64,000 bases of DNA from NCBI GenBank assembly GCA_023055505.1, contig JALIRH010000001.1, positions 12,333,467 through 12,397,466 on the forward strand, given 5' to 3'. Below are positions 1-18,375 of this stretch, piece by piece. The DNA is from Callipepla californica brunnescens (lineage: Eukaryota; Chordata; Aves; Galliformes; Odontophoridae). A model generated the notes under the pieces. The model saw nothing but the letters and a program-made list of their open reading frames with translations. It was not told the origin of the DNA and made no database searches. Position numbers and translations under genes: made by a program. How positions within the stretch are numbered: the first letter of the stretch is position 1; every line of letters begins with the position of its first letter.

Positions 1-1685
1 GCTGTTTGTTAGCCATTGGGAAATGCTAACAGATTTTTAAAAGTGCATAACTCTTTTAAAATCTTCTGGCATCTTTTTCGCATACCTTATCTCTGTTCTT
101 TCAGAAATTCCCAAATGGTTTCATTCTGCAGCTGCTTACCCTTGAGATTTCCCTCAGCCCTTGCCCTTCTGTGTCAGATCTTATCTTGCCTCTCTTGCCA
201 TTTGGACCTCACTGCCCAAAAAGGTGGTGTGAACCCTAGTAAGTAAGTCTGATCAGTTACTTTTTGTTTGCTCTGACATGGGGATTTGGTTTTTTTCCAG
301 TCTGGGAAAAAAAAAAAGTGTTGTGTCATCTGGGGAGAAAGAAAAGCACTTGGGAGGAGAGGGGTAAATCTTTTAAATGGATGTTTATTAAATTAAATAA
401 AGAGCACATGAGTGATACTCATTAATGAGTATACTGATTCTTCAAATAAAGCTACATTTCCTCAAAAATTGAAGAATTTTATAGTATCACAGACCAGATT
501 TGCCAACTACTGGAATATCCCCTGTGTTCTCATTTTTCTTTACCATATTGCAATTTCTGACTCCAGTCATTAGTGTCTGTCTGCAGTTTCCATTTGCTGT
601 CACATACAAAATGCTCTCTTTCTCACTGTCTGGAAAAGGACTTCAGAAGAAGCCAATAATTTAAGTATGTTGTGGGATGGGATATATTACTTCTTTGGGG
701 AAGAATTTAGTAGGCTGTGAAATCTCCTCAGGTTTTCTGGAACAGCAATAACTAACCAGGAGGCTGTAAGAAAATGTGAAATAGGGCCCTGGTTCCAATA
801 AAAGGAGCATCTTGTAATGTGCAACCCAAAAGGTCTGAGGAAGGAAAAAGGTAAATTAAGCTGCTCTTACGCCTTTCTAGTTCTGATGAGGTTTAGGTGG
901 TTGTACAACCCTATTTCTGTTTTCATGAGTTGCCTAGACTTCTGCTTCCACATTACACTTCCAGACTGCAAACAAAATGATTGTTATTGTGAATGGTTAC
1001 AAACTGGATCTAGATGATGTGAAAGGGGGCTTTTTCTCTCTGTGGTTGGGTTAAAGGACCCTTAGTTTTACAAGTTATAGTAGCTGAATGTTGCTGAGGC
1101 ATTCTATAAGTAATTGGCAGAAAATTTACCAAACTCAGCTGTGGAAAAACAAAAAGCCATATAATAATATGTAGTAATCTCTGAAGAATTCCATGTTCTT
1201 GGAAATACGTCAGAGAAGGACATTTTAAGTTGGGTCTAGAGTGGGAGGAGAAGCAAAGTTTATATAAATTCTCTCAAAGTATTGTGTTTTCTGAAGGCCC
1301 TTGCCTTCCCTTCTTGCCATCTTCTAGATGAGAAAAAAACGGTAAAAAACCCTTGGCAGTGGTCAAGAGTGCTATGAGGGAGATGCAGTGTAGAGGTATC
1401 AGTGACGTGGGATGCAGTTTCGAGTGTAGTGCACAATGGAATGCTTCAGTGAGTTAGTTGTCTTTACAAAATGTAGACACTTAACCTATAGAAGCAAGGA
1501 AGAAATATGAAAATGTGGTTTGAAACCAAATCCATGTATCTGGCAAAAACTGTGTGTAAATGGAAGATGCATTAACAGTCAGATTCCTGTGGGAATTCAA
1601 CTGGGGACGAGGATCGATGCCAATAATTTAGGCATTTGGAAGATGGAAATTAGAAGTAATATCATTGTATAATGGCTCCAGAGGC

Positions 1686-1688
<3 letters not shown>

Positions 1689-1715
<27 letters not shown>
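1689..1715. repeat. Poly-T tract (27 T)
   Basis: An uninterrupted run of 27 T inside the TSPAN12 intron. It has no CR1 flank on either side, so it could be a worn poly-A tail of an insertion on the minus strand or a simple replication-slippage tract. Length is likely polymorphic. Confidence 0.9.
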
Positions 1716-1720
<5 letters not shown>

Positions 1721-2581
1721 TTATCCCACACAACTTTTGTAAGAATTATTCTGCAAACCATTTAATTTAGAGAGTTGTAATGTTCCCCTTCAACAGCAGG
1801 GTGAAACTGAAGCTAATTTAGGAGAGTTTGGTGTGCTTGCCGTTGCTCATTTCCTAGAGTATACTTTCAGGCATTCTTTGTGTCTTTTGTTCTCTTCTCC
1901 TTTACGGGCACAAGATGGGCTTTCTCAAAACAGAAAGCTTCATTCTACATTGTTGTGACAAGTCCAAATGTGGCTAGTTACAAGCACTCAATTCCTGGTA
2001 GACCCGTAAATGCCTTATTAGTGAATTGGGACAAACAGCGTCCTATCCCAGATTATGTTCAGTAACTGGAGAAAATCATGTGTTTTAGCTCTTCTATCTC
2101 CAACTGCTACCAGAAATTCTTTCAACTATGTATTGACAAAAATGAGGAAATATCACATGCTAAGGCTTGTGACTGAGTGAAATGTTACAAGGAGCTGTAA
2201 ATTAATAATTTTCCAGAGTATTCTGCACGTGCACCCCTGATCTGTCATTTGCATTATGATCAGTGAATTTTATGTTACATTTGGGGATTGTAGGTAGTTG
2301 CAAACTCATAATTCAGAGTGTAAAACCACTGAAACTTTCTTTGACAAATGAGAACTCAAATTCACTTTTCACCTAAGCGTTTAGTCGCTCTTCTCAAAAA
2401 TGTACTATTGCTCCTAATGCCCATAAAGACTTTCTCTTATGAATTAAGAGCTAAAGCAGGTGGCATTCTTTCCTCCTTCCAAAGATAATACTTTGTAAAG
2501 TAGATTTCCATTTAAAAACAAAGAATAATATCTGCATAAATTGCAATCACTAGAGTGACAGTGGATAGATTGACTAGAAGC

Positions 2582-2613
2582 TTATATATATATGTGTACA
2601 TATATATATATAA
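2582..2613. repeat. TA-rich microsatellite, near-palindromic
   Basis: Alternating TA on both sides of a short GTGTACA core. The tract reads almost the same on both strands. It sits in a TSPAN12 intron with no obvious link to an exon. Confidence 0.8.
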
Positions 2614-4258
2614 ACAAAGAATTATTATGGGATGTGGCTCAAACTTATTTCTCCTCTGAACCTTTAGAGGATGAACTTAGTAGTTGATGAAGGCATATAC
2701 TGGAACTCTACTTGTGTTTATAGTGTTGATTTGTAAATGTACAATGATTGTGTTATTCAGTTTAATGGCTATGGAAGTGCAGTGCAACGTGGCCTGGTAA
2801 AACAGGATCTCTTCTTTCAACACCATCTTCATAGAGCAGACCTTTGCAGGAAGAGGATTTGAATAGAGAATTGTCTTGAAAATTCACAAGTATTTTTGCA
2901 TGCACAATGTATTTGCATCTAGCAGCATAATTCATGTAGTTAGATATGACTGGTAAGTAGAAGTAAAGTCAACATGCTATTCCAAAATTACATAGCTCTA
3001 AATGGGGTGAATGAAAAAGATCCTATACAGGTAACTGTTAGATCCTCTCTCTTGTGAATTTATGTTCTCCATTTTAAGTAATACAGCATGTTGACCTGGG
3101 ATGAAAAGGGAAGGAAAAAAAAAAGCCACACAATGATTATGCTCAGTAAATACTTGTGGCTTATTAGGCCTTCCTAAATATGTTCCATGATTAAATGACT
3201 AGCTTGGAAATGTTTTGGTGTGTGCCCTAGTAAAGAAATTGCATTCTATCCTGCTTTATATTTTGATGGTGCCTCTTTGTGTACATGTAGTCATTCAGTA
3301 CCTCTCGATAAATGTAGATGAGGAAGCTGACATGGGGCACAGAAACAGGTGCTTTTTTTTTTATATTTAGATTTCAAATAAAATCAAGTCTAACTTTGAA
3401 GACCTGTGTACTGAGAACAAGTGGGAACTCCGTTCAGTCACATGAAGAAAGCTTGGGGATGATAGCGAATGGGACCTTTAAGTGAAAAATAGACGAGTTA
3501 CTCTTAGGAGAGGTCTTTGTTTCCATGCTACTTTACCCTTCAGTTCAGAACTTACATAGTTAATACCATGTAAGAAGTCAGTCTTATTCTTCCTAATCAC
3601 AGCAATCTGCTTTTCTTAACTGTCTTTAACAAGACCTGGACAGCTTCCTCATTTATACCAATGTTTTCTATTTTTAAGTAGTTCAAGGGTTAGATCTTGA
3701 AATAGACAAATAAATTTCAGTCCTTATTAATAACTATTTGCACATTTATGCCTGATCTCAAGTTAATTTGTTAAGTTACTTTGTTAAGAACATAGCTTTC
3801 AAGAACCTTGTTTTTTCTGTCTTGTCTTTCTTCACTTTTTAATTTTATTTCCTTCCTTTTTGGCTACTAGCCTAGGAATGTTGCTTAAATAAGTAAAACT
3901 GAAAACAGTGAAGTTTTTTTTACATATATGTAGGGAAATAAGTTTATTCTCTTAGTGGCTGTTTCAGCATAGTGTGTCATGATAGCTAGCCAGTGTGCTT
4001 TTAAGCAACAAGGAAATGAATTTGTTTTCCTGTGCTAATATTTCATGTGCTTTGTGTTCAAGTCAGTAAGAAAATCTATGTTACTTAAATCTTTAGAAAG
4101 TTTGTACCACGAGTCTTTAGTATGTATTTTGGTTACAAAAAAAAATATGTTTCAGATTTCATCTCTGCAATCATGTGAAATATTACTGATGTTTTTTTAT
4201 TTTTTGTTTTTAATATTTTCAGGTCTTTTTTCAAAGTTAACCTGAATTTCTAAACTAA

Positions 4259-8178
<3,920 letters not shown>

Positions 8179-8286
8179 GTTCCAGTGCAGTGGTCTGATA
8201 TGATCACTCTCAAAGCCAGGATGACCAACTATGGCTTACCAAGGTACCAGTGGCTGACACATGCTTGGAATTTCTTTCAGAGGGAG
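8179..8286 (+). CDS. TSPAN12: TSPAN12 coding exon, residues 121-156 (large extracellular loop)
   Basis: This exon has 36 codons, beginning V-P-V-Q-W-S-D and ending N-F-F-Q-R-E, in phase 0 on both sides (TACTTCAG acceptor, GTAAGA donor). It encodes the first helical part of the large extracellular loop (EC2), the tetraspanin region that contacts partners such as Frizzled-4. Human numbering keeps Tyr138 and Leu140, both hit by FEVR mutations in people. Two differences from human are seen: Val129 to Ile and Arg144 to Gln. It joins in frame to the flanking exons. Confidence 0.96.
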
Positions 8287-11200
8287 GTAAGAAGGCAGTT
8301 AATTTGTGAACAGAATACACAGTAATCGTTATTTATCTGCTAAATAAGAAGGTTTATTTTTAATTGAGTAGGTGAATGCAAGTTGAATGTAAACCTGTGT
8401 AGTCATAGTGTCTTTTACTTCACTTGATATCCAGATTCCCAGCTTTTGTAGGCCCTAAAGACACTATTATGTGTATTTTACAGCTTGATTTTCCATTTTC
8501 TTAGGAATTATATTTATTATTCACAGGACATGCTGTAGCCTTACCTAAGGCAAGGTAAGTGGATATAGGTTTTTGTGTGTTGACGATCACTATGTTTTAA
8601 ATACCTGCCACACAGAAAAGATAAAAGAAAATAGCTACCGGTTGGTAGTAGAATAGTGGACAGTCAAGACAACCCAAATAGCTTATTTCTGTTCAGTCGC
8701 AGGTTTAATTCCTAATATCATCAAAGTACCTAGCAGTACAAGTCAAAGGAGTAAGAATGTCTATATCTACTTACTGTACATAATCATGTGGCCTAATTAG
8801 AATTAATACTTAAAAGATACTAACATTCTGTTTGCATATGCATAAAATTAGAATGTTGCTTAATTCAGCTAAATTGCTAGCAGTGTCTTTTGCCAGTAAT
8901 ACTGGGACACCAACACCTTCTAGGACTATTGCAAACATTAAGAATATGATGTATATAGAATTAAAATGCTTCAGCTAAAGTATGTTATAATATTAAACAG
9001 TCTTCCAATGTGCTCTTCTAGCTTCCTCTAGTGGAGCAGCCATGTCCAAGATATGTGGCTCCCTGCAATTGAGTGGGGAATGAAGTTGGTTAAAAGTTGC
9101 CAACGTTGTCTCTTTGGCTGAGCTTAGAGAAAGGGATCAGAATTTTTATTTTGTTTGAAAAATCAGCAGCACCAGACAGCTGCCTTGTTTATTCACTGGT
9201 TTGCCTGATAGCCTACTAACATTCAGAACTATTTTTAAAGAACAAAGTATTATGTTGCAAACACATGAAATTTCCTGAGGTAAAAGCCATTAATTCCAAA
9301 TGTAACTCACATGCAGGAAGAGAACTCTTTAAATGCCTGTCATTGTGCTGCCTTGGTGAATTGTTGAAATCTATCATTGTTGCACAGATTTCCTGTTTAT
9401 TTAAACATTTCCTGGCTGCGCTTGGGTAGTCTATATTTATACTAAAACCTGAAAGAAAAAGTGAGGACTACATGAGTTTCACATCCCTACCCCCATTGCC
9501 TGCCCTGGTTATTCAAGTGCTACGTGGAACTTCATATGCAAGTAGGGTGTTTATGTACCTGGATGTACTATATCTTAGTTAGATGTATAGGTTTGTTAAA
9601 TCAAAAGCTGATTTTTTTGCTTCTGTTTGTTGTAGTGTCATAATAACAGCTGATTTTACAGTGAGTACTAGTATTACAGCATCTACTTCTTTGCCAAAGA
9701 AGCCGTGCCTTAATTCTTCTGGGGGAGAAGAACTGATTTTAAGAGTTAAATTTCCCGTGTTCCTTCTGTGACCAGAGGAATGATTTTTAGAAAGTTTGAA
9801 GTGGACTGGAAGGGTTCTTCCACTACTCCTAATGAACTGATGGAGTCAAATTTTTGTTTTGTTTACTCATAACTCAGATTCTGAATGTGAGCACGGTATA
9901 TATTTTATGCTTGAATGAGCACACTGCATGAGACCCTTCTTTAATCAGTGTTATAATTTTTTCAGTTCCTAAAAATCAGCTGTGATCATGTGTGTATTTT
10001 TTCTTCTCTATCTTTTTCCCACCTGAAAATGATGGGAATTGTATTCCCTCACCCGCATCACCATCACCTCCCTTGCTGATTTAATATCAGAGTTTTAACT
10101 ATGCTAAGGAAGAGAGGAAAGGTTATTTCAAGTCAGGAAGGAAGAACTGTGGGGTGGGGGGAAATATACTTAAGAATAAGAAGAGGGTGTTCAGAGAGGT
10201 CCTCTTTACGGTTGCAATGAGCAGGCAGAGTTGAGCTTTCATTTAAGAAGTCCAGTGTTGGAAATCAGGGAGGATTTTGGCTCACTAAAGAACCAATAAA
10301 AACAGACGTTAAAGCTCTGCTGAAAGTCAGAAAAGGGAATGAGCAAGATTTGTAGGAAGACTGGTGTGCAAGCACTGTGTCTGGGCATTGATCTGTTTGA
10401 TGGTGACTGAGAAGTAAAGTAATATACGGAGTGTGGCTCTGAGGTGGGAAAATGTTGATTGTGTGGGTTATTACCAGGTGATGAAGTGCAAAAAGATGGG
10501 AGGTGAGGAGGACATTCAGACAGACAGCACCATTTTGTGTCTCCAGCAAGGCCTTTTCTCAGTCATATCAGCTCCCTATCTGATGCCAAAAAACCAATCT
10601 GATACAGCTGCTTCAGCCGTTTTTTATGTGAATGCAGCTGGGAATGTGGTCGGCCAGTCGTTTGGCTTTAAATCTCCTGGTGTGCTTTTCAGAGAAGATG
10701 ACAGGTTGTTAGTCCTGGTGTTTTTTATAGCCAATTATGGCTCATCTGCTTTGCAGCCAGAGTCCCTACTTTTATGCTTGATTCTGTTGCAGTATTTATT
10801 TTAGTGTGATATCCTTTTCTTCTGTTTTTCCTTTAGGTATTTGTAATTTCTGTACCTTTTTTTCCTGCATTTTTATATCTTTTTTCTCTGTTTTCAGGTA
10901 AATCTTCTGTATGTTTTTTTCTCATGTTTTTCAACAGTTATATCCATAGCTGTAGCCTTGCAGGAATTGTCCATACAACAATAACCTTAATAATCTTTTT
11001 TTTTTTAAATTTACATTAGCCACAGATGTCATTGTTCATTACAGTCACTCCTTGGCATGAGCAAAACTACAGAGTAGGACAATCTCTGTGAAGTATCCTT
11101 TGAAGAAGACAGCAGGGCTGTAAAGGACAACAATATCACTGGCTGTTTCTACAGTGCTCATTAGTCACTGCATTATTTCTTTCACACCTTTTTTCTGTCA

Positions 11201-11362
11201 AAGTACAGAAGAGGAAAATATAAGAAAGTTCTTGTGCATATTTTGATCTGATTTAAATATTTCTGAAGATTTTAGTAGGAATTTATGTAGCTTGTTTGAT
11301 GACTTACTTTTGTAAAGAAGTGGCATCATTATTGCTGATTTTGGGTAATCCTTCCTTTGCAG
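8287..11362 (+). other. TSPAN12: TSPAN12 intron between residues 156 and 157
   Basis: A phase-0 intron (GTAAGA to TTTGCAG). No CR1 or other repeat family was recognised here. A plus-strand open frame of 123 codons at 10433-10804 has no recognisable domain and no splice or codon signal supporting it. There is a T-rich tail near 10,850-11,010. Confidence 0.8.
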
Positions 11363-11506
11363 TTCAAATGTTGTGGGGTGGTGTACTTCACAGACTGGCT
11401 GGAAATGACAGAAATGGACTGGCCTCCTGACTCCTGTTGTGTCAGAGAGTTCCCAGGATGCTCTAAGCAGGCACATCATGAAGATCTCAGTGACCTTTAT
11501 CAGGAG
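11363..11506 (+). CDS. TSPAN12: TSPAN12 coding exon, residues 157-204 (CCG and Cys-rich EC2)
   Basis: This exon has 48 codons, beginning F-K-C-C-G and ending D-L-Y-Q-E, in phase 0 on both sides. It carries the tetraspanin signature CCG (Cys159-Cys160-Gly161) and further EC2 cysteines at 181, 182 and 189, which form the disulphides that fold the large extracellular loop. FEVR positions Gly188 and Cys189 are present. The only visible change from human in this exon is Gln to His in the Gln-Ala-His-His-Glu stretch near residue 199. Such near-identity across birds and mammals supports strong constraint on this loop. Confidence 0.97.
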
Positions 11507-14500
11507 GTAAGAGTTAAAATGAGGATTTTTCAGAAAGCTTTATGCATTCTTCTCATGCACTTATTCTTCAAACTTACCTTATGCAATGAAGCAGAAAGAT
11601 GTATTTGTACAAGCTCTCTTGTGTTCTTGATCAGAAAATGAATGGAATATTTCACAGTAGTTATTTTAATCCATTCCATATAGGAAAAGTCAATAAACTT
11701 TCTGAAAAACCTAGGTTAGGATGAGGGGAAAAAAAACCAAACACCTGATAGTTTCTCTGGGAAGATAATACAAAAAACACTGCTACAAGAGCCTTAATGT
11801 TGTGAATGGAAGCCTCAGTTCTTTAGTTTTAGTGAATAAACTCTAGCTAGTGGTACTGATAAAATCTGGGGGAAGATGATCTGTTTGACTACCAAACTCC
11901 AAGGATGTCCAGCTGACTAAGTTATATGACTTAATAGGTTAAATTTCTCTTAAAACAATTGCGGTCTCATGAACTGCTCAGTTTCTGGGTAGTAACAGAA
12001 GAGAAACTGAGTACAAACGTTCAGACTGACTCAAGCACATCGACGTACAGTTTGGTAGTAGGTCAGCACTATTGCATTTATTTTTTGGGTGCCACTGGTA
12101 TAGCTTAGGTAATTCCTGAGTAAAGACATTGTGAGATCTTTTCCTTTCTTTATCTTGAGGATGAAGGGCAATGCACAAGTCAGCTCTTCTGGGTGTAAAA
12201 TTGAGAATGAGTAATTGAACCAGGCCTGGAACAGCGTGCTGATTTTTTTCCTGTGAAATCCAAACAGAGATCAATAGTAGGACAACCCCAGTATTTGAAG
12301 ATGGACTTCTGTGATGCTGATAGTGTTACCATTCATGATTTTTCCCAAGTAGCTAACCACATACTTTGAATGTATAATGTAATAACTTTCTTGGTCAGTT
12401 TTGGAAAGTACAGACAACAGCTGAGTTGACAGAGGAAGAGATTCTTCTGTACAGATCATTCAAGTCCTGAAATCATTCAACGTGTTCCAAACAGTCAAAC
12501 ATTTAAGCTGCTAGATTCAATATGAAGTCCTGAAGGAAAAAGATGCCTACAGAGAGAGAAACAGAGATGCAATAGAAGTAAAATGACAAGTTCATTTCAG
12601 CCAGGTAGTTACCAAGATCTGAAAAGATGTGTGCAAATTACTGGTGAAAGATTATGTTGTAAAGTCCTTTTTAGTATTTCAGGAAACTGAAGTTTGTTGG
12701 TTTTTTTTTTGGGATGGATACAATAATTTTGTTGCATCTGTGCTATAATTTTCTGCTCAGGTTTCAGAGCTCTCTGTGGTCTAAGTCCTTTAAACTAAAA
12801 TTCTTGGAGAAACAAAGATGGCTAACTTATAGGTCTGCCTGAGAGTATTTTTTGACCACAGTGCTGTTTCTGCTGATGGATTTTGAAAGCTATTTTTCAA
12901 AAATATATTACTCTTCTTAAACTGCTTTTATTCTTACAAACTTTACCTTTGTGCAATTCATAGAACAAGTGGACTTTAGATAATAGTTGTGAGAGAAGTG
13001 CATGAGTGAATTGTTTAGCCTAGGCGGTTCAGTTTGGTCTGAGGGCAAGAGATGATGTGCTAGTTTTGTGATAAGAAACAGTAGCTTAAATAAAACAACT
13101 GGGTAGGAGTTGATACCTTCAGAAAAAAAATGAACATTGCATGTTTTCTAGCAAAATTTTATGTATGCTCAAAATTTGAATATATAAGAGACCTGTTCAG
13201 TGTGCTACTGATGATCTAGCTGTTCCCTACTGCTCTGAGAAGTGGCTTATTTAAGATCTGGTCATTTTTCTGTTGGTTTTATGGTGTTTCAGTAAATAAA
13301 TAATAAAAAAAAAACCAGCACAAAAACATGTTTCCATCTTAGAGCTGAAAATATCAAATGATCTTTAGAATAAATATGAATCAGACCTTTAATCTGTAGT
13401 TCTGTAGGAGTTTGCAGTTAATATTCCTCTGAATGTTCACTACAAAATTTTATGCTATTTTTGAGGTGTAAACAAGAGCTCGGAGTTTAGTGACAAACTT
13501 CCCCTTCTGTCTAACAAAGTCTATTTACATACTCTTTAATTGCAGGCTGCCAACTATGAATGTGTTGCATAAGCAGAAATAAAATACACGAGTGTGAGGA
13601 TAATGGATGACTGAATGTTCCTCAGTTTTGAAGCTGATTTTGAACATGTATTAGAGCAGAACTGTAACAACATCATTAAATGGAGGGAGACAGTCTATCT
13701 AGATTAAGCATAATTTGTCTCAGTTATGTGTCTGTTCTGCAGGAGATGCCAGTGTTAATGTTATTGCTGTTTGTTAATGGATGTTTCCTCTAGGCAACAA
13801 ATGAACTGAATTTGAATACTGCTGTGGTTGAACATTTTTAAACCGTGACCAGCTTGTACCTCAATCCTTTAAAGTTATCAAAGTATTAAAATGCAGCCAG
13901 TTTCTCTGTAATTAAAAACAAATTTGGAAAGTAACATAATTACAACACTCTTTTATCCAAGAAAAAAAAAAGACATCAACATGATTAATTTTGTTCATCA
14001 GTTACATAGCTTTTGCTATAGTTTTTTTTTCTTTACACATTTCAAAGAATCCAGATTTTCTCCTTGTTCTGTGTCTAAACTGTGCTAATTGAAATTAAAA
14101 TGATGAACAGTAAGATGAAAGTAAGATGAACAGTATAAAGACATTAAGATCCTTTATCTTAGGTACAATTACTATGTAGCATGTAGATTCGAAATGAGAA
14201 TCTGTGTACTGCAAGCTGAATTCTGTGTTTCTGGCAAGAATTAATGACTGCAGCATTTGAAAAACACAGGCTTTTGGGAATTTTAGTTTGATTTAAAACT
14301 ATTATTTATCACATGCTGTCTGCAGGTTCTGTTACTTTGATCAATTGCTTTCTTTTCACGAAAAAGCTATAAGATGGATATAAACACAAAATGGTTGTGA
14401 TGGTTCTAGGCGGTCTTCTGCTGGGACTAATGCCTCCTTGGTATTATCCTATCATGACTGTTATCGTGATTATTACTCTGAATTTCTCCTTGCTGGCTGT

Positions 14501-15449
14501 GTTCCGTTAATTTCTGTATTCTGAAGTTGTAAGGTTTACCGTGGGCCAGAATAGCAAAGGGATCACTTTTCAGAGTTTTATCCATTTTAAGACACAAGCT
14601 TTTTTTATTACTCAAAATTTTCAGTGTAAATATTTATTATTCTGTAAATAATTGCTTTGGATTTGCAGCTGCCCCGCAGTGTGAGGGAGACAAGGTAGGT
14701 TTGTCCACCTTCCTGTTAAGAGGATGTGGATGGTAAGCTCTTTGGAGCTCCCTGCCTGAGTTTGTGCTGGGTGGATAGTTACAGCTAGTTACAAAGCAAG
14801 GCAGTAATGCAGCACAGTGTCTTTACAGCTCAAATGTCTGCAGAGTCAATGGGAATAAGTCAGCAAGAGCATTGGTACTTGCTACATCTAGCGTAGACTG
14901 ATAGTAGGATGATAGCTAAATAGCTGGCATCTGATAGGTTGGGCTTAAAGGCTTAAATGGTGGAAATATCTACATTCATATCAGAAACAATGCCAGATAA
15001 TTTTTAGTGTATAGTCTGCAGGTATGGGAAGCTACCAAAGTGTAACTAGAAGAAATAATGGCGTATGATATTACTGCTACTCAGTACTAATGATTAACAG
15101 CATGTAATTATTTCTACAATTTGTTGAAACCCCATGAGTTTCTTTAAAAAAAAAAAAAAAATCAGTGATAATTGATAAGAACTCGGATCAACTTTGAGCG
15201 ATTTTTGAATTGAAGAGTAGCACAGATCTTTAGGAGCTTGTTATGTGCACTAAATTTTCAGTGTATGAGAAAACTGAAATATGGCATTATGGAACTGATT
15301 GAAAAGTAGGCACGATAGTTTTCAAAGTATTGTTTGGAGACAGTGAATTTCGGGGTGACAGAAAAGCCAGTACTAGGTAGGGTTATCTAAGCCAAACTGC
15401 AAGCCAAGTAATATTGACTAATCTTTTTCTATCTGTTTTTGTTTCATAG
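11507..15449 (+). other. TSPAN12: TSPAN12 last intron (residues 204/205)
   Basis: A phase-0 intron (GTAAGA to TTTCATAG). It is AT-rich with several short A and T runs, for example an A run near 15,145. No CR1 or DNA transposon was recognised, and the open frames are short and random-looking. Confidence 0.8.
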
Positions 15450-15755
<306 letters not shown>

Positions 15756-17025
15756 GTGATGCAAATAATCTAAAAAGTTACTGGGGTTTTAATCCTTTTT
15801 TTTTCTTTAATTCCATTTCATTAAGTATACAAAATATACCAGTCTTCCTATGCTTCGAGAACCAGTTAATGATTGATAAAGAGGCCTCTGTAGTAAGACA
15901 AAAAATCAAGTGTCTGCCTTTCAGCCTCTTAGAAAAGCCATGAAACAGAACTGTCTTTGTTTTCTTGTTGTTGTTTGTTCGTTATTTTTTGAAGGCATTC
16001 ATTCACTGGGCACAGTAAAAGTAACTTATTGTTACAAGATGTGTAAAATACTAATTTGTTCAAATGTGGGTAGAACCTCTAAGGACGCATCAAGATACTT
16101 GTCTTCTAGGGAAATGACTGTGCTTTGGGCAAACAAAATGTGACGTTGCTGAAATTAACTTCTGCATTTTTAATAAGCCATTTGGAAAAAGTGTTAAAAT
16201 AATCAGGGATCTGTGTATATATAATTGTGTGTTTTTGTGTGTGCATGGATGACAGAACTATAATTCAAGTAAATACTTGGATTAAAAAAAATTGCAAAAA
16301 GGACAAGATATTCTTTTTCTAACAAAACCTTTATCTTAGTTATTATTGTTAAAAGATGTTCTAGAACTTATATTTTTATGTAACTATGTGACTAATTTTT
16401 AAGTCTAAATGTATTAAAGAGGGATTAAAAGCAAAAATATGATTCTGGACAGTAGATTTTAATTTTCTGAGGACTAGAAAATTCTCATTTGAAACAGTTT
16501 GTTCTGTGGACTACTTCTTAGTAAAAAAGAAAAGAAAAAAAACCTAAGCCTTATTTCCAAAATGGGGATCAGGATGGAGAAGCACATTTTTATAGATAAA
16601 TCTTTTATCCTGACTGTGATCCCATGGAGATAGAAACAAAAGACTACAAGGAAAATTCTTACAATTCTGGATGCTATTGCAATAACTGTGAAAGTGCATG
16701 AGGAGAAATTATACTTCGGCTTGTACTTCATTAAGAGATCTCTAGTGGCTTAAAATGCCAACTGGAAACAGCATTAAAATGTATTTATTGAGGTGGGGAA
16801 TGTGCATTTTACTGTATTTTTATGAACATTGTTTATTTCATAGGATTATTTTTACATTCGGCCACGCTCCTGAAGTATATATTTGTTCCACTGAGTAGTT
16901 TGTGGCAAATGGGTTTCTACCTACTACATTCTAGAAATATTTGCTTTGTTTTTGAAATTTGTAAAGGAAAAGAAAATCAAGGTGTGATTTGGTAGACAAT
17001 AAAAATCACTATTGTCTTAAATTCC
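15756..17025 (+). other. TSPAN12: TSPAN12 3' UTR
   Basis: This AT-rich stretch after the TAG stop has many ATTTA-like words and no intron signal. The right end is inferred as about 20 bases past the AATAAA at 16998. Weaker ATTAAA words upstream (around 16,410) could give shorter forms. Confidence 0.65.
16998..17003 (+). promoter_or_regulatory. TSPAN12: TSPAN12 polyadenylation signal AATAAA
   Basis: A canonical AATAAA, followed within 30-45 bases by a GGCTTTTTTTGTTTTGAGG stretch, the GT/T-rich element expected downstream of a cleavage site. It is the best-supported 3' end for TSPAN12 in the window. Confidence 0.65.
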
Positions 17026-17759
17026 ATACTGGCTTTTTTTGTTTTGAGGACATAAAGCATGAGTGCTTCGATGAGATTTGGGTGGGTTGTCTTGCTAATG
17101 TGATTTAATTTGATATGTCTTTATCCGTTCCGCTTATTCTGTCATGGAGAAACTGAACTGTGAATTTCAGCTGCTTTTTTATTGCTTCTACGAAAGCTTC
17201 CAAGGGATGGTGAAATTAAGCTCTTCAGTTGTGTGGGATGTTGTTTGTTTTTCAGCAGCCTACCTGTGGGTGTAATTACTTCACAGGTACTGTTGCAAGC
17301 AAGATTACCTTCTGCTTTTGTACCTCTCCTATGGAGATGCTAATATTTATTTTGGGAAATTAGAAAAAAAGGATAGAACTTCCCCAGTTTTCTCTTGGAA
17401 TGACTTTCTGGGAAATACTTTCTCATGCGCCTTTCAGAAATCCATATGCCCAACATTACTGCATATACCCAGAAGATTTCCAAGGTTCCTCCCAAGTTAG
17501 CCAGGGTGGCATTTCTGTAGCTACAGACAAGGTTCCATGTAGAAAAAAACACGTGTCCAAAACAGGGTGACCTACAGTCACTCAGTGGATTGGGCCAGTG
17601 CTGCTTGGTTTAAATTTCCGCTCAAAACCAAAATGAACAAAATCACAACAACCAAAAGAACAAAAGTCAAACTACCAACTGTGGACTGTTTTGATTGTAG
17701 ATTGCTTTTTGTTGGATTGGGATTTTGTGCATTTTTGCAGGTCACTGTTGTGTTTGAGG

Positions 17760-18375
17760 AATCATAGAATCACCCAGGTTGGACAAGACCTCCAAGATCA
17801 TCCAGGCACCAACCAGCAATATTTCCGCACTAAACCATGTCTCCTAGTACTGCATCTGGACATTTCTTGAACTCCACCATCAAACTGGGCAGCCCGTTCC
17901 AGTGCCTGACCACTATTTTGGAGAAGAAATTTTTCCTGATGTCCAACCTGAGTCTCTTCTGGAGCAACTTGAGACCATTCTCTCTGATCTTCTATCGATA
18001 GTTATGTGGGAGACGAGGCTGACCCCCCACCTCATCACAACCTCCTTACAGGCAGTTGTAGAGAGCAATAAAGTTACCCCTGAGCCTCCTCTTCTCCAGA
18101 CTAAACAATCCCAGGTCCTTCAGCTGCTTCTCATAAGACTTGTTCTTCAGACCCCTCACCAGCTTCTTTGGCCTTCTCTGGACATGCTTTAGGGCCTCAA
18201 TATCTTTCCTGTAGTGAAGGGCTCGAAACTGAACACAGGACTTGAGGTGCCGCCTCACCAGTGCTGAGTACAGACATGATCACTTCCCTGTTCCTGCTGG
18301 CAACACTATTTCTGATACAATTTAGGATGCCATTGGCCTTGGTACTGCTGGCTCGTGTTCAGCCAGGGACACTAT
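17760..18375 (-). mobile_element. CR1 LINE, 5'-truncated 3' fragment (0.6 kb)
   Basis: Read on the minus strand, this is the end of CR1 ORF2 plus its 3' UTR. The left edge shows the CR1 terminal ATCATAGAATC word in reverse. The middle gives the known C-terminal ORF2 features (an [12 protein letters not shown] segment after V-Q-R, then [13 protein letters not shown]). The right edge fades in the conserved segment that usually reads GGATGCCATTGGCCTT on this strand. Several frame breaks mark it as dead. Confidence 0.92.

Noticed and set aside
10433..10804. 123-codon plus-strand open frame in a TSPAN12 intron
   Set aside because: No recognisable motif. It is not bounded by convincing splice sites in phase with the TSPAN12 exons, which join perfectly without it.
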